Positions 32,200 to 44,520 of a stretch of 64,000 nt of DNA are shown piece after piece (position 1 is the stretch's first letter; every line of letters starts with the position of its first letter). A program made the translations under genes and the position numbers. Source of the DNA: Cyclaneusma minus (taxonomy: Eukaryota; Ascomycota; Leotiomycetes; Marthamycetales; Marthamycetaceae); NCBI GenBank assembly GCA_037179335.1, contig JAKZHN010000031.1:1-64000 (forward strand). The letters are read 5' to 3'. The notes beneath the pieces are model-generated. The model was not told the origin of the DNA and made no database searches. It worked only from the letters and a program-made list of their open reading frames with translations.

Positions 32200-35100
32200 C
32201 ACGACATCCACGGGTCCCTGCAATCGCGAGGGGGTTGCATTCAATTTTGCATCTTGGAAGACAAATGCCCCTGGAATACCACTGGAGGAAAATTCCGCAC
32301 CCTCATAGTCATCGGTAGCGTCATCACCATTTCCCAATGTTTGTGCAACTGCACGATAATTATTTTCTTGGCAGGGGCAGCGGCGACTCCGGTTCCTTGG
32401 GGTTTTGCGCGCTATGCGAAAAGCACGACTCTTACGTGGGCAGCGCTTAGAACATTGCATGGTCTGGACTGACTGTTGTCAGAAAGAAATACATGAAATT
32501 ACGATGCCGATTGCTGGATTCCTGTGTGAGATTGGAGCAAGTGCGGCGTATGCGATGCTGAACATTGAAGTCAAGTAGGTCTGCAGCTGAATGGGCTCGA
32601 GGGGCTGTGCTGCTGTCATCTGCACCGCCGTCGTACCCCTGAAGGTTGACGGCTCGGGAGATCCGAACACACTGCATACAGGCGTTGTGTATTGGAGGCC
32701 TGGATGCTTTGATTTCCCGGCATCATTCCTCGATATGTCAAGTTGTGAGTTGCAAACATTTCGTTCCAAGACCAAGCGTCTTAGCATGATTGTTACTTGC
32801 AGAGGCAAGCCCGGATCCATACATACTAGCGGTCCCGACTCCCTATTCTCGGACTCGGCAACATGCAGGACAATGCGACACACTAGATGTATCAGCTACA
32901 ATATATTGGCATTGAAATAGTCGAATGCTGAACCATGCCATTCCCATTTCCATTCCCCAAGTTTTTGAGGATCCATGGCTATCTGAAAGTCCTGCGTGAG
33001 CAGCTCAAGCAGCCAGGTATCTGCAACACGGGACAATGGACTGACTATCTCGTACGGGCATACATCGAGAGGTGAGTCGCGATCTAGGATACCTATGGAT
33101 CTTTAGGACGGAGATCCTCCTGATATTTGCTTTGCGGACGAAACGAACGGCTCATTAGTTTCGAGAACGATTTTCTCGATACACTATGTGAAAGACAGAA
33201 GTCAACAAAAAAGAACGATATAATCGCTCTCTTTTAGTCCTCGGAATTCAGATTGGGGTTCGAGATCTCTAGGGATGAGGTGTAGTTGACAGAAGCCGAT
33301 GATGGTCAGTCCATGCGTTCTTCTTCATAGACGCTAGAGGGTTTTCATGAAGCCGGGTGCGAAACGGCCGAGTTTTCTAATTTGCCATGAAAGCAGATTG
33401 CCAGTTTGTCCCGCTCTCCATTGTCGTGTCCTTCCTCGACATTTTTTCTCTTATTTTTCGCGGTTTTTCAATATCCTGTTTGCTTTGGACTGAAGAGGAG
33501 CGGGATTCGCATTTCTCGAGGCTTGTTGGCACATTGACATTGGTTCAAAATAGCACACATGTTGGCTTTTTGCTGCTCCAGATGCTGGGATCTGAAGCTG
33601 AGATGATTCAGGTCTTTCAAGCCCTTTGTGGAAATTCCTTCAGCTCCGTGTTTGTGGATTTTATCGTTCTGGGTAGTTCCTCGGAGCCGTATATGAGTTT
33701 ATCTGGTTAAGTTCTACTTCACAGGCAGGAGTTCCTTGCCCTTCTTGCATGTGCAGTCAATTCTAATGCTCCGACAAGAGATCGATGGCTTGATGGCTGC
33801 AAGTCATCACTGGCTCGTGCTATCGCGTCAAAAGCACGCTATGAATTCTGATAGGGAGAAGGTTTGTGAGTCGAGTGAAAAGCACTTGTTTCATGTGGGC
33901 TTCAAGCAGGTGAGAAACTCTAGATAAGGTAGTTTTGATGCGCCGTCAGACTGGTACTGGGACTCGGAGATTTGCATGTGCCTCTCTCTTTCCAGTTCTT
34001 TATCTTTAATTTGTACACCTGGGCTTCTTATCTTCGGTTTACCTTGCACGGTTAAATTGAGAAAATGTGAATACTTAATTGACCTTGTTGCAGGTTGTGC
34101 CCGTGGATTCGCGGGGCTATGACAGACTGGGTATTACTATTCCAGATAAAGGTCATTGAATGCCAATATCTGACGAATATAACAATACCTGAGCAAACCT
34201 GAGCCTTTCTAGTTGGAAGAGAGTCATTGAGAGTGTGGTGTGTGGTCTGCATCAATGGCTGCTTTATGGCTGCTAGCCACAAGCGAAGTTAAACCTACTA
34301 ACAGCCAGAAGCGAGAAGACTCGACACCCAAGACTGCTCGGGCAGGACTGCTTCCAAAGCTGGGAGAAGCGAAGCGCTTGAAAGGGGGCTCAAAATTTAC
34401 AGGTGAAAGGGGAATATATCCGTGCTTGGAGTTTCCTACATGTATGACAGCGAGGAGCAAGCTGTCACCTCGCCATCGCCAGCCTCACGGTTAGATACGG
34501 GCCAAGGCGTCTAGCTAGAAAAAGGGCGTAACCCAACAAAAACACTGCTTATAGGACCTAGGTCCGCTCAATGGCACGCGGGCGCCGCAGGCGTCCAAGG
34601 CAAAATACCTCGATCCATCACGGGACGACTTTCACATTGAACGCTCTGACAATCGACAGCGTCGCATTCCAGAAAAGGCAGAAAGAACAACAAGTCATCA
34701 AGCAACATTTAAAAACTCACGAGTACAAACAACAATATCTCGGAAGCCCGAAAAGCCGAATCCCACCGTCATGGTCCAACCGGCAGATCGGTGCGGCGTC
34801 GCACCAACACCACGAACCGAATTCTTCAATCGCCATTCCGTATTCCCGTTCCTCGTATTGCCCATATACTCACAGTCCAGGCTCCAAGGATATCCAATTC
34901 CGATTCAAACATAGGCGCCATCTCACATGCACTACATTGATGCACGTAGTCCAACCAGTGTGGGGACTTGCAGGATCTGGGGAAGCCGCACTATAGCCCG
35001 TTGCGGCTTAGACCCCCCACTAGTTCCCCAGACTTCCCCGCATTTTCGGTCCCACTAATCCACTCCCACGCGAGACGGCAGACAGCACGCTCACGAATGT

Positions 35101-36213
35101 CGAGCGATCGTCGGGATATGCCAAGATTGATGCGTCTAAACGCTTTGCGGGCTAGATCTGAAGTGTTATCCTGACTGCTACTCAAACGCTGACTGGACAC
35201 GCCTTGTGTCTTGGACTTGGGGGATTTCTTGAGAAGAGGCTGGGTGTGCTGAGTTTAAGCTGCAGGAGAGGCTGGACTCCTGGGGATTGGGGAAGGTGCC
35301 TGCTTCCGGTGCGCCGGCACTTGGGCTGTGAGTGTGCATGCTGGGGATGCTGCCCTTTTGCTTATCAGAGTTGGGATATTGGGTGCTGCGAGCCTTTTTG
35401 ACGTGCTGGAGCGTTGGCGTGTCACCTGTGCAGGCTGTGCTCGGCGTCTGAACTTGAATTTGGACACCAACTTGCCCAGTGTGACAGGATATTGTGTCAA
35501 TTCGAACGGAAAATGGGATAGAGATGTTCTGGAAAGGCTGCCATTGCAATCGAGGCGTTACAACATTCGTTATGCGTCAAGAGGCCATCCCATCTTCGTC
35601 CAGAACCTCCACTGCAGCATCGTGTCCTCAGTCCCCAGATCGTCGCCCGACCATTTGAACCTGACTGGTGTCCGAGCTTTCTCGAAAGTCTAAAACAGCT
35701 ATTCCAAAGCTCCATAGGCCTTAGCTCCGTCAGCACGACGGATAGGCACAAGTCGCCAATTGCTTTAATCACCCAGAGCATCTATAGCTCTGGAGCCTAG
35801 CACCGAGCCGCCTTATCCCGTCCGACCACCTCCTCACCATCTGGTCCAATGGCAGCCCTGTTACCCCAGATTTCGGTCAAGCCATCTCAAAAACGCCATT
35901 ACACGCTGGAACGCCAGACTACCAGGATCGCCTGAGATTATTGCTGCATGGAGCATGGATCCAGCCTGTCCCGTACGCCCAAGATGCGGAGTTGAAGGTC
36001 CAGTGATGGGCCTCCCACAAACCCAATTTTAGTTCCAGCTCAGAATACAAGACTGTCTCCTCTCGCTGCCCTCTCCCCCAGTTCTGACTTGAGATCGTTT
36101 GAGTGAAGTGTCCCTGTTGTCCGAAATCCCGAACTTGAATCAAGAAACCAAATCGACTTGACCTGCCGTCGTTCGATCAACATTTGAACTGAACGAAACG
36201 ACCCTTCGACAAA
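32200..36213. other. 4-kb gene-poor stretch
   Basis: No convincing gene. Candidate frames on minus (32200-32460 and 32479-32883, reading MCRIVLHVAESEN...) and plus (33387-33710, 34571-34996) lack recognisable domains, have no good splice partners and show no steady codon pattern. Compositional bias is ordinary, so it may hold decayed genes or a species-specific gene that I cannot see. The last 300 bases are the upstream region of the transporter gene. Confidence 0.45.
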
Positions 36214-37440
36214 ATGGCGGACGAATTGAACAGACAACCTGATATGCACGAGAAGGATTTCCAAGAAGCTAACAATGGAAACGGCTACCACATGAACGAT
36301 ATGAGCATAGACAACGACACAGCTCTGAAGCGTATAAGGACGGCCGGCAGCATCTCCATCTCGCCCGAGCTATTCGAGAAGATCTATCTCTCGCCTCAGA
36401 ACCAAGTGAAGGGCGATCTCCGAAAGATCTTTGGTAACCCCACACCTGTGTAAGTAGAAGCCCTCGAACTGTCCACTCACATTGGACGTCAAATTTTTCC
36501 AGAAAAGCCGGTCTAATAATTCATTCGACGACAACAGAGCGCTTCTCGGATTCTTGCTCTGTCTGTCGCCGTTGTCTTGTACCCTAATGGGATGGCGAGG
36601 AGCTGGTGGATCTGGAGCTGCTAACGAGTGAGTTCCCCACCCCCCTCCAGTCTCGGTTTGATAAGTCTGACACGGGATCAAAAACTAGGGCTTCGTACTT
36701 CTTCTTCGGCGGTGTCTTGATGTTGCTCGGCGGCCTGCTCGAGTTCTTCCTGGGCAACACGTTCCCCTTCGTCGTCTTCACCTCTTTCGGCGCCTTCTGG
36801 CTCACTTTCGGGGGAACCTTGCAGCCATTCTTCAATTCGATGGGAGCCTATGCTGCCGCTGGCGATCCGGCTGCGTCGGGTGCTATGACTCCCACCTGGA
36901 ATGCTACCTTTGGTAAGACCCTGCTGGAAAATATGACAATGACTGATAATGCGTATGCTGACGTCGATGATAGGTTTCTTCCATGTTTTCATGGGTCTCT
37001 TGGACCTCGTATACTTGATTTGCTCGCTCCGAACCAACATCTGCTTCGTCATCATCTTCCTCACCCTCACATGCGCCTTTGGCTGTCTGGCCGGTGCCTA
37101 CTGGAACGCAGCGCTCGCCTTTGCAGGCGACACGTCTCATGCCAAAACAGCTCAACACTGCCAAAAGGTACGCTTCCCGCCATTCCTTGCCTGCCCATCC
37201 CCCAATGCATAAAATAAGAAAACATCGCTCATCGCTCTGGGATCTGACATTGGACTAACATGAGATGTGGCACAGGCTGCCGGCGCTCTTACCTTCGTCA
37301 CGTGCATGTCGGGCTGGTGGATCTTTGCGGCTATCATGCTCGCATCGATCGACTTCCCCTTCCAGCTGCCAGTCGGCGACTTGTCGACTATGATTACGGG
37401 GGCGAGTGAGAAGGCTAAGCGTAAGGAGAACATGGTGTAA
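36214..37440 (+). CDS. GPR1/FUN34/YaaH-family membrane protein (acetate transporter family)
   Basis: Five exons (36214-36449, 36538-36627, 36689-36912, 36974-37167, 37276-37440) join in frame to 302 residues. The product is a six-helix plasma-membrane protein of the Ato/Ady2 family, whose members import acetate and are linked to ammonium export. A hydrophilic N-terminus of about 75 residues precedes the helices. Seen in the protein: the entry motif reads NPTPVALLGFLL in place of the usual NPAPLGL, then MGWRGAGGSGAA, FFFGGVLMLLGGLLEFFLGNTF, FTSFGAFWLTFGG, and AAIMLASIDFPFQLPVGDLS. The C-terminus EKAKRKENMV is basic. Splice sites (GTAAGT, GTGAGT, GTAAGA, GTACGC) are all canonical. The altered signature may mean a different substrate preference; this is inference. 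Confidence 0.9.
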
Positions 37441-38216
37441 AGGATTGCGTGGTATGACAAGCGCTCGTACACACTGGCTAGCGAGCATGGAGCCATTGAC
37501 CAAGTTCAAGTGGCTCCAATGTTGGAAGTTCCGGAAAAGTTATTGCAAACGAGTCTCGAGACACTTGCTTTATTGGTATGCGGAGTCTTGGTCGATGGGG
37601 CTGGGTGGCAGAGAGGGTGATGGTGACAGTGGTGGAACTTTTTGAGGGTGTTCTGGCGATACCTGCGATGTCAACAATTTCTGGAACGACGAGTGGATGT
37701 ATAAGGATTTAATGTAATAACGATTTCTTCTTCCCAACTATCTGTCAGTTGATACCTTCTTTGCTGCTTCTCTGCTATCTTGCGGAATAACTCGACGAGA
37801 ATGACGAGATGAACCTGATTAGACTCGATGGGCAAAGCCTGGACTCGATCGGCAAAGCCCGGGCTCGATTGTGGTCACATTCGCATCCTGCGACTGTGAA
37901 TGAGAGTGATTCAGAATGAAGTGTTTGCGAAAAGTGAAGACGAGAGAGTTTGGGGTCGTCGTCAGTTGAGACAGCCGGCTTTGGTCAACGCCTTTGTAGG
38001 TAAGATCTCATGTCGTCGGTGCAGTCATGTGTAAAGAGGTTTTGCTGGTAACAAGATGTTCTGCCAGTCATCTCGATCGTCAGGACTTGAGTCTGTAATT
38101 GTGACTCTCAAGGTTGTCAACCCTCTCGGATTTCCCGAGCCGCGAGTCTTGGAGTCGTAATATGAGCAGAATTTTGGATCTGGCTGAAAGTGAAAATCGA
38201 CGATTGCTTGATACTC
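37441..38216. other. Convergent intergenic region
   Basis: Lies between the 3' ends of the transporter gene and the minus-strand hydrolase. It holds a small direct repeat of 20 bp, ACTCGATSGGCAAAGCCYGG, twice in tandem (37823-37862) with a third partial copy. No gene is seen. Confidence 0.5.
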
Positions 38217-39391
38217 TCATATCTTTGCTCCAGCACTCCTCTCTTTACTCTCAGCACTCGCAACAACATCACTAACAAATCTAATAGAATCCTTCACCAT
38301 TCCCTCGCTAAAAGCATGACCCACCCCCTCATACACCTTATTTTCCACGTACACGTTTCCATCAGCATACCAGCCGTCTTTGGCAGTAGCCGCGGTCAGG
38401 AATTTCATAAAGGGCTCGGAAGCATGGTATGGCACGAGCTTGTCTGCTCCGCCGCTGCAGACAAGAAGCTTTTTGTTCTTGAGAGTTTTGTCGAGCAGGG
38501 CTCGTAGACGGCTTTGTTCGGCGGCGCAAGGGGTGGTAGGGGGGATTTCGCCGGTGCCGAAAAGGAGACCGCGGGGGTCGGATTTGGAAAGGGCAGTGAT
38601 GAGAGCGTGGGGGAAGTCGACACTGCCGTGAAAAGAGGATCCGTTGTCAATAGTGTAGCTGGCACGTTTGGAAAGACAGGCTCGGTCGGTCATGACACCT
38701 AAATGTGGTTTAGCACAAGGTCCAAACACTTACATCTGTCTGAGAATAGGACATTCTGTTTCAAGATGTCCAAACACCTGACGCTATGAGACTGGGAGAA
38801 GCATCTCTTACGCATGTAATCAGGACAGCCGATTATCACCACAGCGGCAGAAACTCGTGGCTCCTTGAAGATCACCTGCCAGGCAGCATGGCCACCCAGC
38901 GAAACTCCCAGCACAAGATTCTGATCAATCTTCGGGTCGTTCCTCTCATGGAAAACATAAGATTCCAAGTGATCTATCAGGAGACTCGTGTCCATGGCAG
39001 TTCCATGGAAGATGGAGAACATGTCCTGGGCGTGTCGCTCATTGCCCTTGTTCCAGGCTTCGTTGGCTACTTTGTCGACTTCTCGGCTTCCGTGGTTCCG
39101 CTGATCGAAGGCTACGGCTATGAGTCCTCTTCTTGGACTGTTGTCCGAGCCCTCTGCGAGACGATGGTTCCAGTCATTGATGCAAGAGCTGCCGATGGGG
39201 GTCATCCGCTCCGCGGTTCCAAGGCGGGGATGCAGCAGCCAGAGACAGGAGACGGCAGAGCAGTTGCTGGGGAGCTCTTCAAGGCCATAGACGGTGATGA
39301 GAATGCCGGCTATGTGGAACGTTTTCTTTGAGACAGCTGGCGGGGGAGATGGATGAGAGTTCTCGAGAGGATTGGTGGTTGCTGCAGCCAT
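38217..39391 (-). CDS. Alpha/beta hydrolase, intracellular
   Basis: Exons 38812-39391 and 38217-38698, with a 113-nt intron (GTAAGA..TTTAG) in phase 1, give 353 residues starting MAAATTNPLE. The frame is open upstream of this ATG but has no earlier ATG. Features: LWLLHPRLGT (oxyanion strand), AFDQRNHGSR, the nucleophile elbow GVSLGGH (Ser164), the acid Asp279 in CSGGADKLVPY, and His321 in EGVGHAF. This is a complete Ser-Asp-His triad in the right order. There is no signal peptide, so it is probably cytosolic. It resembles fungal esterase/dienelactone-hydrolase-like proteins, but the substrate is not known. Divergent from the MET13-type gene. Confidence 0.82.
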
Positions 39392-40587
39392 TTCGAGGTT
39401 TAACGTCTCTCTCGAGTAGATGCCCAAGGAAAGGGGTACTCGACTGTCGACTGCAAAGCATCGGGTGCGAGCACATATATCTGCTTATGTAAGCTCCGAC
39501 TCTGCCGCATTCGACATTTGAGGGATATACAAGGTCTATATACCGAGCAGGTAGTCTTTCGTATCAGTACCTAATATTTCCCCTCACCCTCGATTCTTGA
39601 TATCCCTCTCCATCATTTTACCCCTGAAAGCGTTGAGCTCACTCCCCCTCGGGGCCCCAAGATTTTCAGCACGGATGGCGGGGCTGGGAGGCTCCGAAAG
39701 CCGGCCAAAGAGGGATAAAGCCGAGCGAGGCAGGCTCAACCCACCACCACGGAACAATACTAACAAAGCTTAAAGGCGCGTTGAGACAACCACCTGTGAG
39801 AGATTTTGGAGACAAAAGACGCATACGTGAAAGTTGAATGCCGACGCAGCTTCTACAAGTCTACTACTACAGTACAGTATTCCGCATCGCTACCCCCACC
39901 TGCAATGTCACGCAATCCTTTTACGTAGCCTCGTAGGATGCAGGACAGCGGAGCGGCCAACCAGTTAAACAAGAAAGACTGCCTTTCCCGACGCCCTCTC
40001 AGCTGCACCATCGCTGCCGTCCAGCGCGCTGCGTGCTTTATTGATCACCAAGAGTCCGGCCGTAGTGCTTGGCTGTGATGCTGGCAGGTAGAGTAAGCAC
40101 TGGCAACGCGACTTGGCTCTCCGCCGATCCACTCTTCATTCTACATGTACATGTACTCGAACAAGTCTCCGTCTCCATTGTCAGTGCTGGCTCCTTCGCC
40201 TTCTATAAACATCCACACTTCTCGAGACCGCCCGACTCCGTCCAACGACGCCCCGATCCATTCAAGTGAATTGTCAGTTCAGTGTTTGTGCGGCTGTTCC
40301 ATTCTCTCGGTTTGCTTCAATAGCGTTATGCGGTCCGACATCCGGAGCTACGACGACTAAACTTTCTCAATCTTTGCCCCGCGTCAAAACACTGCATTTC
40401 CGAGAATCAACTTTGTGTCCCTCTTGTACGTCCCGATGACTCCCAACAAGAATCCCCACTGAATGTTTGCCTCGGACACTTTGTCATGAGTCGACAGTCT
40501 CCTCCCCATAAGACTGTCATTCCCTCAGCTCAGCAGCCGACCAAGCTAATCAATCCGACTTTCGCAGCCTCACCATAATCCGACAAG
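39392..40587. promoter_or_regulatory. Divergent upstream region, hydrolase and MET13-type gene
   Basis: About 1.2 kb between divergent start codons. It contains a perfect 14-bp palindrome TACATGTACATGTA (40142-40155) and a C/T-rich leader before the plus-strand gene. A short frame at 40069-40269 could act as an upstream open frame if it lies in the transcript. No CACGTG (Cbf1/Met-type) site was noticed. Confidence 0.4.
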
Positions 40588-42550
40588 ATGCATATCAAGG
40601 ACATGATCAAGTCCCCCGAGGACAGCGTCCAGCCGACCTTCTCCTTCGAATTTTTCCCTCCAAAGACTGCCCAGGGTGTGCAAAACCTCTACGACCGTAT
40701 GGACCGCATGCATGCCTTCGGTCCAAGCTTCATCGACATCACCTGGGGCGCCGGCGGCCGGCTGGCGGAATTGACTACGGAAATGGTCAGCGTAGCGCAG
40801 TCAATCTACGGGCTCGAGACTTGCATGCATCTGACTTGCACTGATATGGGAAGGGAAAAGGTGGACGATGCACTGAAGAGTGCTTACAAGGCTGGCTGTA
40901 CGAATATCCTGGCGCTGCGTGGCGATCCTCCGAGAGAAAAAGAGAAGTGGGAGGCGACTGAGGATGGCTTCCGGTATGCGAAAGACTTGGTGGCCTATAT
41001 CAGACAGACTTACGGCAACCATTTTGATATCGGAGTGGCCGGATACCCGGAAGGCTGTGACGACCAGGACGATAATGAGCTTCTGCTGGACCATTTGAAG
41101 GAGAAGGTCGACGCTGGTGCTAGCTTCATTGTCACGCAGATGTTCTACGACGTAGACAACTTTCTCGAATGGGTCAAGAAAGTGAGAGCGAAGGGCGTCA
41201 CGATCCCGATTATCCCGGGCATCATGCCAATCAGCACATATGCAAGCTTCCTTCGAAGGTGCAACCATATGGGCTGCAACATCCCTCAAGCATGGCAAGA
41301 CGCCTTGGAGCCAATCAAGAACGATGACGCAGCAGTGCGAGAAGTTGGCAAGGGCCTTGTCGCCGAAATGTGTCGACAAATCATAGACTCGGGAATCACG
41401 CACCTGCATTTCTACACCATGAACCTCGCCCAAGCAACCCGCATGGTCCTCGACGAGCTCAACCTCCTCCCATCCGGCGACCGCCCTCTGAAGCACGCTC
41501 TTCCTTGGCGTCAATCCCTCGGACTGGGCCGCCGAAACGAGGACGTGCGCCCCATCTTCTGGCGTAACAGAAACAAGTCCTACATCATCCGCACGCAGGA
41601 ATGGGACGAATTCCCCAACGGCCGCTGGGGTGATGCACGCTCTCCTGCATTCGGTGAATTGGACGCTTACGGCATCGGGCTCAAAGGCACGAACGAGCAG
41701 AACATCAAGACCTGGGGCTCACCCACCTCGATTAAAGAACTCGCCGACACTTTCGTGCGCTACTTGAAGAAAGATCTCGAAACGCTGCCCTGGAGCGAGG
41801 CGCCCATTTCCGCAGAAGCGGATGTGATCAAAGACGACCTGATCGATCTCAACCAACGGGGCTTTTTGACAATCAACAGTCAGCCGGGCGTCGATGGTGT
41901 GAAGTCCAGTGATCCGGTGTTTGGATGGGGACCAACGAACGGCTATGTGTACCAGAAAGCGTACCTCGAGCTCCTTGTTGCGCCGGAGCTGATTGATCAA
42001 CTGATCGACCGCATCGAGCAGAATGCAGAATTGACCTACTACGCTGTCACGAAATCCGGAGTCTTGAAAACGAACTCTCCTGGTGACGGACCAAATGCCG
42101 TGACCTGGGGCGTGTTCCCTGGCAAGGAGATCGTACAGCCAACGATCGTTGAGACGATCAGCTTTTTGGCGTGGAAGGATGAGGCGTTCCGTCTAGGCAT
42201 GGACTGGGCGGCATGCCATGATGCGGACACGCCGAGTCGGCACTTGCTGAAGGATGTCATGGAGAACTGGTATTTGGTCAACATCGGTAAGTTGTCTTGT
42301 CATTATGTGATTTTGACTAGTTGTAGACTCGAAAAGGCGTGCATTAAGCTAACTGTGCCGAATAGTGAACAACGATTTCCGCCAAGTCAGGGGCTTGTTT
42401 GCTCTCTTTGATGGGCTGAAGGTGAAGGATATTGAGAAGCCTTATGTTCCGGCCCCGCAGGCTGCGACTAACGGTGCTACCAACGGTGCTACCAACGGTA
42501 CTACCAACGGTACTACCAACGGGACGGCGAAGGTGAATGGCGAGCACTAA
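40588..42550 (+). CDS. MET13: Methylenetetrahydrofolate reductase
   Basis: Exon 1 (40588-42286) and exon 2 (42366-42550), with a 79-nt intron (GTAAGT, AGCTAACTG branch, AATAG) in phase 1, give 627 residues. The enzyme reduces 5,10-methylene-THF to 5-methyl-THF, the methyl donor for methionine synthesis. The N-terminal FAD-binding barrel has FSFEFFPPKT (catalytic Glu21), TCTDMG, ILALRGDPP, IGVAGYPEG, TQMFYDVDNF and IPGIMPI. The C-terminal half (about residue 330 on: WDEFPNGRWGDARSPAFGEL ... GWGPTNGYVYQKAYLE) is the eukaryotic regulatory domain that binds S-adenosylmethionine. TAQGVQNLYDRMDRM is typical of the MET13 rather than the MET12 branch. The last 25 residues carry a TNGA/TNGT repeat not expected in the family. 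Without splicing the frame would end within the intron-derived sequence. Confidence 0.95.
42467..42526 (+). repeat. 12-bp coding minisatellite at the MET13 C-terminus
   Basis: Five tandem 12-bp units (ACYAACGGTGCT or ACYAACGGTACT type) encode TNGA TNGA TNGT TNGT TNGT just before the stop. The units keep the reading frame, so copy-number changes would only alter tail length. Confidence 0.9.
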
Positions 42551-44215
42551 GCCCTCCAATTCCACATTTCCTCGGCCAGTCTCAACACATAAACACCGCA
42601 TTCCCGGCATCCGCCACCAAACTTCCGCGATTCAAAAATATTTCAACACACAACTTCAACACAAAAGTTATTCGGGTTTCGGGGGTTTCACTCTGTTGGG
42701 CATTTAACATTGCATTCAGCGCAGGTGTTTCTGGAAGGTGGTGAAATCAAAATTTCAACAAAAACGGCGTTTTATAGCGGGATCTCAACGATCTGTCGGT
42801 TTATGATATCCACCTTTTTTTTTCTCGTTCAAAAAGTTTGGGCTTGGGATGGGACGGCCGGGCGGGCGGGGATTACGATGTGATGTGATGGATGATGATG
42901 GCCTTTCAACAGCTGTAGAAGATGCAGAGGAGGGGGATGGGGTTAGAGAGAAAGAGTATAGAGAGCGAGAATCTGAAAGATTGCGTTTGAAGGTAACTTG
43001 AAGATGCTGATTGTGTTTATGTGAGTTAGGCAAGATTGGCGAAAGGTTGTGGAGGTGACTCTGTTGCATCAGACATCTGCTCCCTTGACTCAGTGGTTGG
43101 ACCTAGATTTTACTTGCTCTGGGTGGTGGTATTATGAAGAGGCGCCGTCCTTTCTGGAAATGGCGGGCCCTGAGGCGGGTGTCCCTTCGAGAGCCGAGAT
43201 ACATGTTGGAAGAGTGACAGTGTCTCCTGGTGGGTGTCAGAAGATCGATTGGCTGGCCTCCGATGACTGACATAGGTAAGTAGTGCATATCGGGATCTGA
43301 GGATATGGAGAGAGGAAATCGCCGCTTCTCTGTCCAAGTGCGCGCAGGAGAGGTATCAGGCGCTGGTGTTCTGGTCGTCCCGTGGGTACCCTGCAACTAT
43401 TCAGCTCATGCAGGCTGATCGGTCTCACGCTTCACAATCAGGAATTCTAGCAAACCCCGACGGCGACACACCCCCATGAAATAAGCACTTGCCAGACGGG
43501 ACAGAACGGGACAGAACGGGCAGAAGCCGAAAATTACCGCTCCTCATTGGTGCTCTGCAGCTACAAAATGGTGTGGGCACGCCCAGAGAGCCGCATACCA
43601 GCAGCTTTTGTCGAATTTCTATCTCGGCTTTTGGTGGTACTGGCATTGGTAGCACTGCAGGCTATGCCGTCTTTGGGCCGGCCAATATTGCTTGGGTAAG
43701 GTAGGTAATTGATTTGTGATTTGGGCAGAGAGAACTACAGCCTTGCAGTACAGGGAGCAAGTGCAACAACCACCACGGCGACACTTCTTCCTATTCTCCC
43801 GAGGCGGAGGCTTGTACAGTAAGAATCGTTCCCTTGACCCTTGGGGTCTCTTTCCTATCTGTCGAGAAGGAGGGTTGTCAAGGCCTGCCTTTTTAAAAGA
43901 GCTATCAACATATTCCTTATCAATACGGTTTTGGTGAGCCGGCCGCTATGGCATGTTGGAAGTTTCTAGTTTTCGTGGCCTGAGGGTATCGAATCAGCTA
44001 CAGCTTTATTAGCCATTGGGCAGCTTTAAACTTGCTTCCGTTAAGTTGTGTATCCAGCCCTAAGTAGGATTCAAAATCGCAGGACTTCGACCCGTTCTAT
44101 CAAAGCAGCTAGACTGGTTTTTACTCTGGTTTTAATGGCCTAGAATTATACAACTTCAAGCTTGTCCCCGTTGTTTTATAAATCTTTTCTCTCGGTGTCG
44201 GACACATTTTATTAT
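42551..44215. other. 3' flank of MET13 to right boundary, no gene
   Basis: Only short chance frames. Small simple repeats are present: GATGTGATG/GATGATGATGG at about 42876-42900, and GGGACAGAAC in tandem at about 43498-43520. Composition shifts abruptly to AT-rich at about 44.2 kb. Confidence 0.5.
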
Positions 44216-44325
44216 TACTTTTAGGGAATCGCTAACACCCGAACCAACCTTTGCTAAAACCCGAATTTTTAATTGAATTGGGATTAGCATTAAATTTTGA
44301 AAAATAAAATAAAAAATTGGATTTT

Positions 44326-44520
44326 ATCGATATGCAATAAAATTTTAAAAATAAAATTCAATTTAATTTTAAATTTAGCTTATTTTTCAAAAAATTTATT
44401 GCACGTTAATAGTATATTTTTTAAAAAACTTATATTATTAATATATAATAAAGTTTTTAATTGGCGCTAGATATTAAATCTAATATTTAACGCCAGTTAG
44501 AAATTTTATTGCATATCGAT
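44326..44520. repeat. 195-bp element with perfect 20-bp inverted ends
   Basis: ATCGATATGCAATAAAATTT (44326-44345) is the exact reverse complement of 44501-44520. Inside is a second imperfect inverted repeat with GGCG..CGCC ends (44463-44494). No convincing target duplication is visible. It could be a small MITE or a foldback relic. Confidence 0.6.

Noticed and set aside
32200..32883. Minus-strand gene interrupted by the 765-bp element
   Set aside because: Removing the element and one TA gives a stop at the junction (GTG TAA), so no coding continuity across the insertion is shown, and the upstream frames lack a good intron.
34571..34996. 141-residue plus-strand frame starting MARGRRRRPRQ
   Set aside because: No recognisable domain, uneven codon pattern and no conserved-looking segment; probably chance.
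13402..42550. Secondary-metabolite or nutrient-use cluster
   Set aside because: No backbone enzyme, pathway regulator or coherent set of tailoring genes; the right half is unrelated housekeeping metabolism.
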